From assembly GCF_000255295.1 (NCBI RefSeq), contig NC_017030.1, positions 5,828,001 through 5,892,000 on the forward strand: 64,000 nucleotides of DNA, given 5' to 3'. A program made the position numbers and the translations under genes. Positions 42,940 through 50,982 of the stretch are shown here, piece after piece. The notes under the pieces were generated by a model, which saw only the letters and a list, made by a program, of their open reading frames with translations, ran no database searches and was not told the DNA's origin. Position 1 is the stretch's first letter; each line of letters opens with the position of its first letter. Source of the DNA: Corallococcus coralloides DSM 2259. Lineage in GTDB: Bacteria; Myxococcota; Myxococcia; Myxococcales; Myxococcaceae.

Positions 42940-44562
42940 CTACCCCCTACGGAAGATGCTCTTGATGCTGGAGAAGAGGCCGCGGTCGTCGCTCGGCCCG
43001 CTGCTGCTCGACGGAGCAGCCGGCGTGTTGCGCGAGGCGACTTCCTGCAGGGCCTTCTTCAACTGCTCGGGCGTGTCGCGGGTGGCCAGATCCACCTTGC
43101 GCGACATGCCGCTCGCGTCCTCCACCTGCACCTGGAGGAGACACTCCTCGGTGAGGCGGAAGTCGATCTTCCGGCCCGCTGCCGCGGCCGGCACGCGGAC
43201 GGTGCCCAGGTACTCGTTGTCCACCATCAGGTCGCTGTCGCCCTGGTAGATGTCCAGCTCGATGAACTGCGCGCCCGGCTGCTGCGGCGGCGGCAGGCGG
43301 AAGCTCTTCACCATCGGGATCAGCGAGTTCTTTTCGATGATGCGCTTCACGCGGCCGTTGGGCATCGCGTAGCCAATGGGCATGGACAGCGCGTCCAGCA
43401 GCGTCACCGCGTCGATGCTGCCCAGCGAGTCGCCCAGCAGCGCCGCGCCCAGGGCCACGCACTCGTCCGGGTGGACGCCCTTGCGCGGGGCCTTGCCGAA
43501 GTGGGCCTGGATCTTCTGCTGCACCAGCGGCATGCGGCTCTGGCCGCCCACCAGGATGATCTCGTCGATCTCCGAGCGGCTGATGCCCTTCTCCGCGAGC
43601 ACGCGGTCGCAGATGTCGAAGGTGCGGTCCACCAGGTCGCCGGTGAGGTTGTTGAGGTAGTCGCGGGTCAGCGGGATGCGCAGATCCAGCGGCTTGCCCT
43701 TGCGCTCCTCGATGTAGGGCAGGTCGATGACGACGTTCGGGATGAGCGTCAGGTCGATCTTCGCGGCCTCGGCGGCGTTCTTGATGCGCTGGAGGGCGAT
43801 GGGGCTCTCGGTCAGGTCGACCTTGGTCTCGTCGCGGAAGCGCTCCAGCACGTACTCTATGATGCGATTGTCGAAGTCCGCGCCGCCCAGGAACGAGTCG
43901 CCGCCCGTGGCCAGCACCTCGAAGACGTTGCCGGCCAGGTGCAGCACGCTGACGTCGAAGGTGCCGCCGCCCAGGTCATAGACGAGGACCTTCTGATCCA
44001 GTCCCCGGTTGAAGCCGTAGGCCAGCGCCGCGGCGGTGGGCTCGTTGACGATGCGCTTCACGTCGAAGCCGGCCAGCCGCCCGGCCTCCTTCACCGCGTT
44101 GCGCTGGTTGTCGTTGTAGTAGGCGGGGACGGAGATGACGGCCGCGTCGATGGGGCCGCCCAGGAACTGCTCGGCGATGGTCTTCAGCTGCGACAGCACG
44201 AAGCTGGAGACCTGCGGCAGCGTGTAGAGCTTGCCGCCCATGGTGACGGCGGTGTCCCCGTTGGCGTCCTCGACGATGTCGTAGGGGAAGTACCCCTTGA
44301 GGTCCTCCACCGCCTTCGAATGGTACTTGCGGCCGATCAGACGCTTGGTGCCCCAGAGCGTGTTCTTGGGGTTGGTCACCATCTGGTCCTTGGCGACGCC
44401 GCCGACCAGCAGGTCGTTCTTCGCGGACAGCGCGACCACGGAGGGCAGGATGAGGTTGCCGCGGTCCGTGGGGACGATCTTCGGGATGCGGTTGCGCACG
44501 GACGCCACCAGGGTGTTGGTGGTGCCCAGGTCAATCCCGACGATGCGAGGTCTGTCCGCCAT
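42940..44562 (-). CDS. Hsp70 family protein (DnaK-like)
   Basis: A 540-residue chaperone-type ATPase. The actin-like ATPase domain is complete: IVGIDLGTTNTLVAS, ISVPAYYNDNQRNAVKEAGRLAGF, RIVNEPTAAALAYG, LVYDLGGGTFDVSVL and IILVGGQSRMPLVQQ. A shortened substrate-binding domain follows (~375-490), and the end (APSSSSGPSDDRGLFSSIKSIFRRG) replaces the usual lid, so it is shorter than canonical DnaK (~610-640). It is therefore likely a specialised paralogue rather than the housekeeping chaperone. The start is MADRPRIVGIDLG at 44562. No J-domain partner is adjacent. Confidence 0.92.
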   Translation of the reverse strand: MADRPRIVGIDLGTTNTLVASVRNRIPKIVPTDRGNLILPSVVALSAKNDLLVGGVAKDQMVTNPKNTLWGTKRLIGRKYHSKAVEDLKGYFPYDIVEDANGDTAVTMGGKLYTLPQVSSFVLSQLKTIAEQFLGGPIDAAVISVPAYYNDNQRNAVKEAGRLAGFDVKRIVNEPTAAALAYGFNRGLDQKVLVYDLGGGTFDVSVLHLAGNVFEVLATGGDSFLGGADFDNRIIEYVLERFRDETKVDLTESPIALQRIKNAAEAAKIDLTLIPNVVIDLPYIEERKGKPLDLRIPLTRDYLNNLTGDLVDRTFDICDRVLAEKGISRSEIDEIILVGGQSRMPLVQQKIQAHFGKAPRKGVHPDECVALGAALLGDSLGSIDAVTLLDALSMPIGYAMPNGRVKRIIEKNSLIPMVKSFRLPPPQQPGAQFIELDIYQGDSDLMVDNEYLGTVRVPAAAAGRKIDFRLTEECLLQVQVEDASGMSRKVDLATRDTPEQLKKALQEVASRNTPAAPSSSSGPSDDRGLFSSIKSIFRRG

Positions 44563-44716
44563 GAAGGTCAACGTGCACGGCTCAGGGGGAGAGGCCGCGC
44601 CCGTCCTCACTCTCTAGCACGTCGAGGCGTCGCGTGCGCGTTTCTAGGCGGACGCTTCCTCCCTGACTGTAGTTCTGGCCAGCCTGCCCACCAGGGGGGC
44701 TGATTCCAGGGCCGGC

Positions 44717-46777
44717 CTACAGCTCCCGGTCGGGATCCGGCCCCAGGTCGCGCAGGCGGATCGGCCCGTCGGGCTCCGGGGGCGGGAGGGTCTCACACAC
44801 CGCGTCAGGACCCACCGGCAGCTCGGCCAGGAAGCGGGACGGGGTGAGCAGGAGCCGTCCGTCCTCCCGGGGCAGCGAGGTGTGGGGGTACACGAGCCAC
44901 AGCGCCTCCCGGGCCCGGGTGACGGCGACATAGAAGAGGCGGCGCTCCTCCTCCTCGTTCTCAGGGTCGCGCGTGGCGAGCGACAGGGGGAAGCGCCCGT
45001 CGGTGAGGCCCAGGACGAAGACGGTCGGCCACTCCAGCCCCTTGGCCTGGTGCACCGTGGTGAGGGTGAGCACGTCGTCCGGGGCCTCGCCGTCGCCCTC
45101 CAGGGCGGCCCGGGCGGAGAACTCGGCCACCAGGGCGATGGCGGACAGGAAGCGGGGCACGTCCTCGAAGCGGCCGGCGAACTCCTGGAGCTGGCGCAGG
45201 TCCTCCCCGCGGGGGTCCGCCCCACCCGGAGTGGCCGGGGGCTCGCGAGCTGCCAGCACCTCCGCGAGCAGCGCACCCGGGCTTCGAGTGCCTCCGGAGG
45301 ACAGCCTCGTCATCAGGGCCTGGAAGCGCTGGAAGCCGGCCTGCGCCTTTTTCGGCACGTGGGCCTGGACGTCCGGGTGGGCCAGCGCGTCCGGGAGGGA
45401 CAACTCCGGGGGCAGCACGGCCAGGGCGGTCCACAGGTGTTCCGTGCTGGCGGTGCCCACACCGGAGAGCCTCCGCGCGAGCCGCTTGAAGGCCAGCTCG
45501 TCGGCCCGGTTGTGCGCCCATCGCAGGTGGGCGAGCGCGTCCTTGACGTGGGCCTGCTCGAAGAAACGCACCCCGGAGCGCACGCGGAACGGAATCCCGT
45601 GGCGCGTCAGCTCCAGCTGAAGCTCCAGGGAGTGCAGGTGGGCGCGGTAGAGCACCGCCATGGACTCCAGACGCTCACCCCGGGCGCGCAGCTCCAGGAC
45701 GCGCTCGGCGACGAAGGCGGCCTGGGCCTTCACGTCGCGGGTGGGCACCACCTGGGGCACGGGGCCGGGGGCGCCGTCGGACACGAGCGCCTTGGGGAAC
45801 TGACGGGTGTTGCGCGCGATGACGGCGTTGGCCAGCCGCAGCACCTGGGGCGTGGAGCGGTAGTTGCGCGTGAGCGGGTAGATGCCGCAGCCGGGATAGC
45901 GCTGGGGGAAGTCGATGATGTTGGTGAACTCCGCGCCGCGGAAGCTGTAGATGGACTGGCAGTCGTCGCCCACGACGGTGAGGTTCTTGCGCTCACCCAC
46001 GAGCAGGTCCACGAGGTCGCCCTGGAGGCGGTTCGTGTCCTGGTACTCGTCCACGAGCACGCCCTGGAAGCGCCCGGTGAGCTCCGCGCGGATGGACGGG
46101 TGGTCCTCCAAGAGCCGCTTCAGGTGCGACAGCAGGTCGTCGTAGTCCATCAGGTGCAGCTGCGCCTTGCGCTGCTGGAAGCGGCGCGCGGTGGCGAACA
46201 CCTCCGGGGCCACGGGAAGCATCTCCCTGCGCCGGTCCACCAGCACCTGCGACACCGGCTGCTGGAGGTTGGTGGCCAGGGAGACCAGGTCCAACAGCGC
46301 GTCCGGACGCGGGAAGCGCTTGTCGCTGCGCAGCTTCCGCTCCGCCAGGCACGTGGCCATCAGGTCGCGCGCGTCCTCGCGGTCCAGTACGGTGAAGCCG
46401 GTGGAGAAGCCCAGCGCCGCCGCGTGCTGGCGCAGGAGCACGTGCGCCGCGTGGTGGAAGGTGCCGCCCAGGAGACTGCCCACGTCCGCGAAGCCGCCGG
46501 CCAGCTCCTCCACGCGGCGGATCATCTCGCGCGCGGCCTTGTTGGTGAACGTGAGCAGCAGCAGTGACGACGGCGGGACGCCCCGCTCCAGCATGCGCGC
46601 CACGCGGTACGTGAGCGTGCGCGTCTTGCCAGAGCCCGCCCCGGCAATCACGAGCACGGGCCCCTCCCCTGCTTCGACGGCCGCGCGCTGCTCGTCGTTG
46701 AGCGCGCCATCCAGGTCCAGACGGCGCGAGGGCGCTCCGGCGGGGACGGCGTGGATCAGCGGCAGGGGGGCGGCCAT
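44717..46777 (-). CDS. UvrD/Rep family ATP-dependent helicase
   Basis: A 686-residue superfamily 1A helicase. Motifs in order: LNDEQRAAVEAGEGPVLVIAGAGSGKTRTL (Q motif and Walker A), LLLTFTNKAAREM (Ia), VLVDEYQDTNRLQ (II), VVGDDCQSIYSFRGA (III), LTRNYRSTPQVLRLAN (IV), VLTLTTVHQAKGLEWPTVFVLGL (V) and EEEERRLFYVAVTRAREALWL (VI). All catalytic residues are in place. The size is like UvrD/PcrA. It acts in DNA repair or replication restart; paralogues are common, so I give no gene symbol. Confidence 0.93.
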   Translation of the reverse strand: MAAPLPLIHAVPAGAPSRRLDLDGALNDEQRAAVEAGEGPVLVIAGAGSGKTRTLTYRVARMLERGVPPSSLLLLTFTNKAAREMIRRVEELAGGFADVGSLLGGTFHHAAHVLLRQHAAALGFSTGFTVLDREDARDLMATCLAERKLRSDKRFPRPDALLDLVSLATNLQQPVSQVLVDRRREMLPVAPEVFATARRFQQRKAQLHLMDYDDLLSHLKRLLEDHPSIRAELTGRFQGVLVDEYQDTNRLQGDLVDLLVGERKNLTVVGDDCQSIYSFRGAEFTNIIDFPQRYPGCGIYPLTRNYRSTPQVLRLANAVIARNTRQFPKALVSDGAPGPVPQVVPTRDVKAQAAFVAERVLELRARGERLESMAVLYRAHLHSLELQLELTRHGIPFRVRSGVRFFEQAHVKDALAHLRWAHNRADELAFKRLARRLSGVGTASTEHLWTALAVLPPELSLPDALAHPDVQAHVPKKAQAGFQRFQALMTRLSSGGTRSPGALLAEVLAAREPPATPGGADPRGEDLRQLQEFAGRFEDVPRFLSAIALVAEFSARAALEGDGEAPDDVLTLTTVHQAKGLEWPTVFVLGLTDGRFPLSLATRDPENEEEERRLFYVAVTRAREALWLVYPHTSLPREDGRLLLTPSRFLAELPVGPDAVCETLPPPEPDGPIRLRDLGPDPDREL

Positions 46778-46823
46778 GGGGGGCTGGGACTCTAACCGCC
46801 GCCGTCAGGTCCGCCAGTCCGTC

Positions 46824-48512
46824 TCAGGGAGGGGAGGATCCAGCCAACCGGGAGGCCGCCGCGGCGCGGACCTCCGGGGAGGGATCTCTCTCGCGGGCCA
46901 GTTCCAGGAGCAGCGTGCCCACGGGCTTGGGCAGCTTCGCGCTCGACGCCTGCTGGAGCGCCTGGGTGCGCTCCTTCACTCCCTGCGACAGGCGCTCGGT
47001 GACCTGTTGATCCGCGCAGGTGCGCACGCCGGGGTGCTGCTGGCGCAGGAGCAACTCCGCGTCCGCGAGCTTCGCCTCGGCCATGCGGACCGCGTCCTGG
47101 GCGGTGCGCTCGAAGGTGGCCATGTCCTCGGGGAACTCCGTCTTCTCGTTGCGGACCCGGGCGATGGCCTGGGCCGCGAAGCGCGCGTCCACCACCGCCG
47201 CGCAGAGCTGACGCGCCGACGCCAGGGGCACCCCACCCTCCGCGGACACGAGCTCCTCGCGCGCGGTCGTCTGGGCCCATACCGCCAGCTGCCGGGCCGC
47301 CACCGCCGCGGAGAACGCCTGTTTGCGCTGCTCACGCAGCTGCACCCAGCGCCAGAGCACCACCGGATCCGTGCCGCCGGACTCATAGACGCGCTGGTAC
47401 TGGCTGGCGGCCTGCTCCAGCTGGCCGCTCAGGTCCAGGAGCGCCGCCACGGTGATGTAGAGCTCCGGGCTGCTGGCGCGCTCGCGCAGGGACTCCAGCC
47501 GCACGGCGACTTCATAGCCGGCCACGGGCGCGGGCAGCGCGGAGAGCACCGTGCGCAGCGACGTCAGCGCGTTCTGACGGATCAGCGGGTTGCGCGCCGT
47601 GCGCAGCGCCTCCAGCAACGGATCCACCGCGCGCACGGAGACGTGCTGGCCCAGCTCCTCCGCCGCCTGCCAGCGGTCCAGCGGATCCGGCGCCACGAGC
47701 GCGCGCTTCAAATCCTCCAGGTCGCGCAGGTAGTGGCCCGCCTGCATCGCGCGGGCGGCGGGCTCGGTGCGAGCGAGGGCCCCCTGCTCCTCACGGGCGC
47801 GGGCCAGGCGCGCGGGGAAGCCCGTCAGCTTCGGCCCCAGCGGGTGGACCTTCACCTTCGCCTCGGCCTCGTCCACCAGCCCGGAGACGAGCAGCCCCTC
47901 CACCTCCAGCTCCAGCAGCTTGACGCGGACCTCCTCGCGGTGCGCGCCCGCGGGGAAGTCGCGCAGGTAGGCGAAGAGCTTCCCGGCGTCCCTGGCCTGG
48001 GCGAAGGACTCGTCGTCCAGCTTGCGCTCCAGCTCCTCGCGGCGCGCGCCGGCGGCCTCGCCCTGGAGGAGCTGGGACACGCGCTTGAGGTCCGTGGTCG
48101 TCTGGACGTCGCGCTCCTGCGCCGCTTGCAGCTTCGCGCGCGCCTCGTCGCGGTGGGCGCCGTCGGGGTGCTCGGCGAGGAACTGCCGCCACCCGGCCTC
48201 CGTGTCCGCCTCCTTCGCCGCGTTGAAGCGCAGGCCCTCCAGCAGCGACTTTGCCCGCTGCTGCTGCGGCGCGTCCGGGTACGTCTCCAGGAAGCGCTTG
48301 TAGGCGATGACCGAGTGCAGCCGCTTCGCCTCGTCGAACTCCAGCCCCTCGATGCGCCCCTGGGCCGTGGTGGCCTCGGGATCCTCCGGGTTCTCGCGCA
48401 GGAAGTCCTGGTAGGCCTGCACGGTGTCCAGCTCGCTGGCCTTCTCGAAGGACATGTGCGAGCAGCCGGTGGCCAGGAGCACGAGGGCGAGAGCGCGTCG
48501 GAAGGTGGGCAT
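46824..48512 (-). CDS. Lipoprotein with TPR/HEAT-like repeats
   Basis: A 562-residue lipoprotein: MPTFRRALALVLLATGC gives a lipobox Cys17. Residues ~25-190 contain repeats of the type A-Y-x-x-F-L-x-x-x-P-D-x-x (AYQDFLRENPEDPEA, AYKRFLETYPDAPQQ, GWRQFLAEHPDGAHR, LFAYLRDFPAGAHR) as seen in outer-membrane assembly and tol-associated proteins. Around 300-360 lie HEAT-like helices (DRWQAAEELGQHVSVRAVDPLLEALRTARNPLIRQNALTSL). SD GGAGGGG precedes the ATG at 48512. Exact role unknown; a periplasmic scaffold is likely. Confidence 0.8.
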   Translation of the reverse strand: MPTFRRALALVLLATGCSHMSFEKASELDTVQAYQDFLRENPEDPEATTAQGRIEGLEFDEAKRLHSVIAYKRFLETYPDAPQQQRAKSLLEGLRFNAAKEADTEAGWRQFLAEHPDGAHRDEARAKLQAAQERDVQTTTDLKRVSQLLQGEAAGARREELERKLDDESFAQARDAGKLFAYLRDFPAGAHREEVRVKLLELEVEGLLVSGLVDEAEAKVKVHPLGPKLTGFPARLARAREEQGALARTEPAARAMQAGHYLRDLEDLKRALVAPDPLDRWQAAEELGQHVSVRAVDPLLEALRTARNPLIRQNALTSLRTVLSALPAPVAGYEVAVRLESLRERASSPELYITVAALLDLSGQLEQAASQYQRVYESGGTDPVVLWRWVQLREQRKQAFSAAVAARQLAVWAQTTAREELVSAEGGVPLASARQLCAAVVDARFAAQAIARVRNEKTEFPEDMATFERTAQDAVRMAEAKLADAELLLRQQHPGVRTCADQQVTERLSQGVKERTQALQQASSAKLPKPVGTLLLELARERDPSPEVRAAAASRLAGSSPP

Positions 48513-48645
48513 CCCCTCCAGCAATACCCCACCCGCCCCCGGTCGAAAACCCGAGCCGCTCCGCCCGGTTGCCTGGGTGGTTTTCTTGCCTACACGCCCC
48601 AGCGGAGGGAGCCTCTGTCCCAGGACGCTACAGGACGAGGTGGCC

Positions 48646-49509
48646 ATGAAGCTGGGCGCATGGATGGCGATGCTGGCGATGACGACGGGCTGTGCGACGG
48701 GCTCCCCCACGGGGGCCTGGGTGGCGTCGGATGCCGTGCGCTACCGCTCCGCCTCCCCGCCGGCCTTCCCGCGCGCCGCGCTGTCCGAGGAGGTGGCGGT
48801 CCGTGAGAGCGCCCCCGCCGAGCGTCCCGCGAAGGCCCCTGCTCCGAGCAAGGCCCCGGCGGTGGCGAAGGCACCGGCCAGGAAGGCACCGGCGAAGCCG
48901 CGCGTCACGCCCGCGAAGCAGACGGCCGCGAGCCCCGCCCCCTCGGGCACTCCCCGCGAGCGGGTGCTGGCCACGGCGCGCGCCCTGGTGGGGCAGTCGT
49001 CGGTGCAGGTGAGCGGCAAGCGCTACCCGGCGGACTGCACGGCGCTCATCGATGCCACCTACTCCCAGGCGGGCGTGAAGTTCCGGGGCACGATCAAGCC
49101 CGGGGACAACGGCGTCACCGCGATGTACCGCTACGCCCAGGCGAACGGTCGCGTGTACACGAGCGGGCGTCCCGTGCCGGGCGACCTGGTGTTCTTCCGC
49201 GAGACGTACGATCAGAACCGCGACGGCCGGCGCAACGACGGCCTCACCCACGTGGGCCTGGTGGACGGCGTGGACGCGGACGGCACGGTCACCGTCATCC
49301 ACCGGGTGAAGCGCGGCGTGGTGCGCTACCGGATGAACCTGGCGCGCCCCCACATGGCCCGCGATCCGAAGACGGGCGAGATTCTCAACGACATGCTGCG
49401 AAGCCCCGGCCCCGGTCACCCGCACGTGCTCACCGGCCAGCTCTTCGCCGCGTTCGGCAGTGTCCTGCCCTCCGGCCCGGCGAAGCCCATGGCCGTGGCG
49501 GCCCGCTGA
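48646..49509 (+). CDS. Lipoprotein with NlpC/P60-like cysteine peptidase domain
   Basis: A 287-residue lipoprotein: MKLGAWMAMLAMTTGC with lipobox Cys16. Residues ~60-105 are an Ala/Pro/Lys-rich linker (APSKAPAVAKAPARKAPAKP) that may reach through or bind peptidoglycan. The C-terminal domain (~107-250) has a papain-like order: YPADCTALIDATYSQAG with the candidate nucleophile Cys, VPGDLVFFRETYDQNRDG, and THVGLVDGV with the catalytic His. This is the CHAP/NlpC-P60 layout, so it probably cleaves peptidoglycan cross-links. The gene is divergent from the repeat lipoprotein with a 133-base gap. Confidence 0.82.
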   Translation: MKLGAWMAMLAMTTGCATGSPTGAWVASDAVRYRSASPPAFPRAALSEEVAVRESAPAERPAKAPAPSKAPAVAKAPARKAPAKPRVTPAKQTAASPAPSGTPRERVLATARALVGQSSVQVSGKRYPADCTALIDATYSQAGVKFRGTIKPGDNGVTAMYRYAQANGRVYTSGRPVPGDLVFFRETYDQNRDGRRNDGLTHVGLVDGVDADGTVTVIHRVKRGVVRYRMNLARPHMARDPKTGEILNDMLRSPGPGHPHVLTGQLFAAFGSVLPSGPAKPMAVAAR

Positions 49510-49580
49510 AAAAGGAAAGCCCGCCGATTCCAGCCGTGCGCTTCCGGAACCAGCCGGAGCGCCGCGGGGAACCGGCGGGC
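49508..49580 (-). terminator. Probable terminator of the 49608-50804 gene
   Basis: On the minus strand GCCCGCCG (49580-49573) pairs perfectly with CGGCGGGC (49526-49519), with a long 46-base loop that can itself pair, and is followed by TTTCCTTTTT. It lies 28 bases after the glycosyltransferase stop. Confidence 0.55.
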
Positions 49581-49607
49581 CTGGACTGCCAAATCACTCG
49601 TTGAAGA

Positions 49608-50804
49608 TCAGGTCGACGTGGACGTCGGCACGCGGGCGGTGCGGTCCCACGCGGCGCGCTGCGAGTTGCGCAGGAAGCGCCAGAAGCCCACGGCGATGGC
49701 CGCGTTCATGGTCACGAAGTAGTACGCGATGGACGTGGCCTTCTTCGCTGCTCCGCTCTTGAAGACGCCGGAGCGGCCCAGGTACGCCAGGGCGTAGAAG
49801 CCCAGCTGCGCGCCCAGCGTGACGCGGTAGAACAGGCTGTCGAGCAGGAACAGGTTGGCGAAGAGCGCCAGCGCCATCAGCGCGGGAGCGCACCAGCGCA
49901 GCAGCTTGTGCGACCAGAAGGCGAAGGCGGCGAAGCCCGCGGTGGGCAGCAGCAGCCCGGGCACGAGGCGCAGGCTCTGGAAGTTGCCCGCCGCGATGCG
50001 CGCGCGCCGGCCGAACTCCTTGCCATAGTCCTCCGTCGTCTCCTCGTGAGCGACGGCGCCCTCCTCGTAGACGACCTTGTAGCCGCTCTCCAGGATGCGC
50101 AGCGGAATCACGAAGTCATCCACGATGGTGGACGGCGGCAGCTGCGTGAAGAGCGAGCGCCGGATGGCGTAGAGGCCGCCGTTGGCCCCCACCACCGCGC
50201 CGCGCCGGCCCTCGTACATCTTGATGAGGGACTCGTAGCTCCAGTACGCGCTCTCCTCGTAGTCCTGCTTCGTGGGGTTGTAGAGGCGCAGCTTGCCGCA
50301 GACGGCGCCGACCTCCGGATCCTCGAAGTGGCGGACGATCTTCCGCACCGCGTCCGCGTCAATCATCGTGTTCGCATCCGACAGCAGCACGATGTCGCCG
50401 TGCGCGGACGGGATGCAGCGGTTGAGCACCGTCGTCTTGCCGGCGCGAGCCGCGGGCGACAGGCGCACGCGCGGATCCGTGCACTTCTGCACGAGGCCGT
50501 CCGTGCCGTCCGTGGAGCCGTCCGAACCGATGACGACCTCGAAGCGGTCCGCCGGGTAGTCCAGCGCCAGGCTGTTCTTCAGCTTGGACTCGATGCAGTC
50601 CGCCTCGTTGTAGGCGGCCACCACCAGACTCACCGAGGGCAACGGCCCGGCCTTGACGCCCGTCCTGGCGGCCTCACCCGAGCGCATCTTCCGCATGTTC
50701 TGGAAGACCTGGGCCGCGCCCTCCAGGGCGAACAGGCTCAAGGGATAGAGAAAATAAGTGTGCACGAGCGCAAGCGCCGCGCACCAGAAGAAGACCTCCG
50801 CCAT
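49608..50804 (-). CDS. Family 2 glycosyltransferase, membrane-bound
   Basis: A 398-residue glycosyltransferase. An N-terminal membrane segment (VFFWCAALALVHTYFLYPLSLFAL) precedes a GT-A domain: VSLVVAAYNEADCIESKL, VVIGSDGSTDGTD, DIVLLSDANTMID (DxD-like), GANGGLYAIRRSLF and TIVDDFVIPLRILESGYKV. Three to four membrane segments end the protein. It lacks the QxxRW motif of processive synthases (ARIAAGNFQSL is in that place), so it may add single sugars. SD GGAGG precedes ATG 50804. Monocistronic. Confidence 0.88.
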   Translation of the reverse strand: MAEVFFWCAALALVHTYFLYPLSLFALEGAAQVFQNMRKMRSGEAARTGVKAGPLPSVSLVVAAYNEADCIESKLKNSLALDYPADRFEVVIGSDGSTDGTDGLVQKCTDPRVRLSPAARAGKTTVLNRCIPSAHGDIVLLSDANTMIDADAVRKIVRHFEDPEVGAVCGKLRLYNPTKQDYEESAYWSYESLIKMYEGRRGAVVGANGGLYAIRRSLFTQLPPSTIVDDFVIPLRILESGYKVVYEEGAVAHEETTEDYGKEFGRRARIAAGNFQSLRLVPGLLLPTAGFAAFAFWSHKLLRWCAPALMALALFANLFLLDSLFYRVTLGAQLGFYALAYLGRSGVFKSGAAKKATSIAYYFVTMNAAIAVGFWRFLRNSQRAAWDRTARVPTSTST

Positions 50805-50887
50805 CGACCCACCCTCCGAACCCCGAGTCCTCGACGCCCATGGACAAAGCAAAGCTCATGCCTTGTGCGAACAACTGCGAACACCCT

Positions 50888-50933
50888 GGGGGGAGGGGGG
50901 GGAGAGGGGGGGTGGGTGGGGGGGGGAGAGGGG
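50888..50933. repeat. G-rich tract
   Basis: A 46-base stretch of the plus strand consisting of G except for a few A and T interruptions, with at least six runs of four or more G. It lies in the 178-base gap between two minus-strand genes and before the glycosyltransferase start. Such tracts can form G-quadruplexes and vary in length. Confidence 0.85.
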
Positions 50934-50982
50934 AAAGACTGGAGTTTCTCCAGGGCGATACGGAGGTGATCCGGTCAACGTT

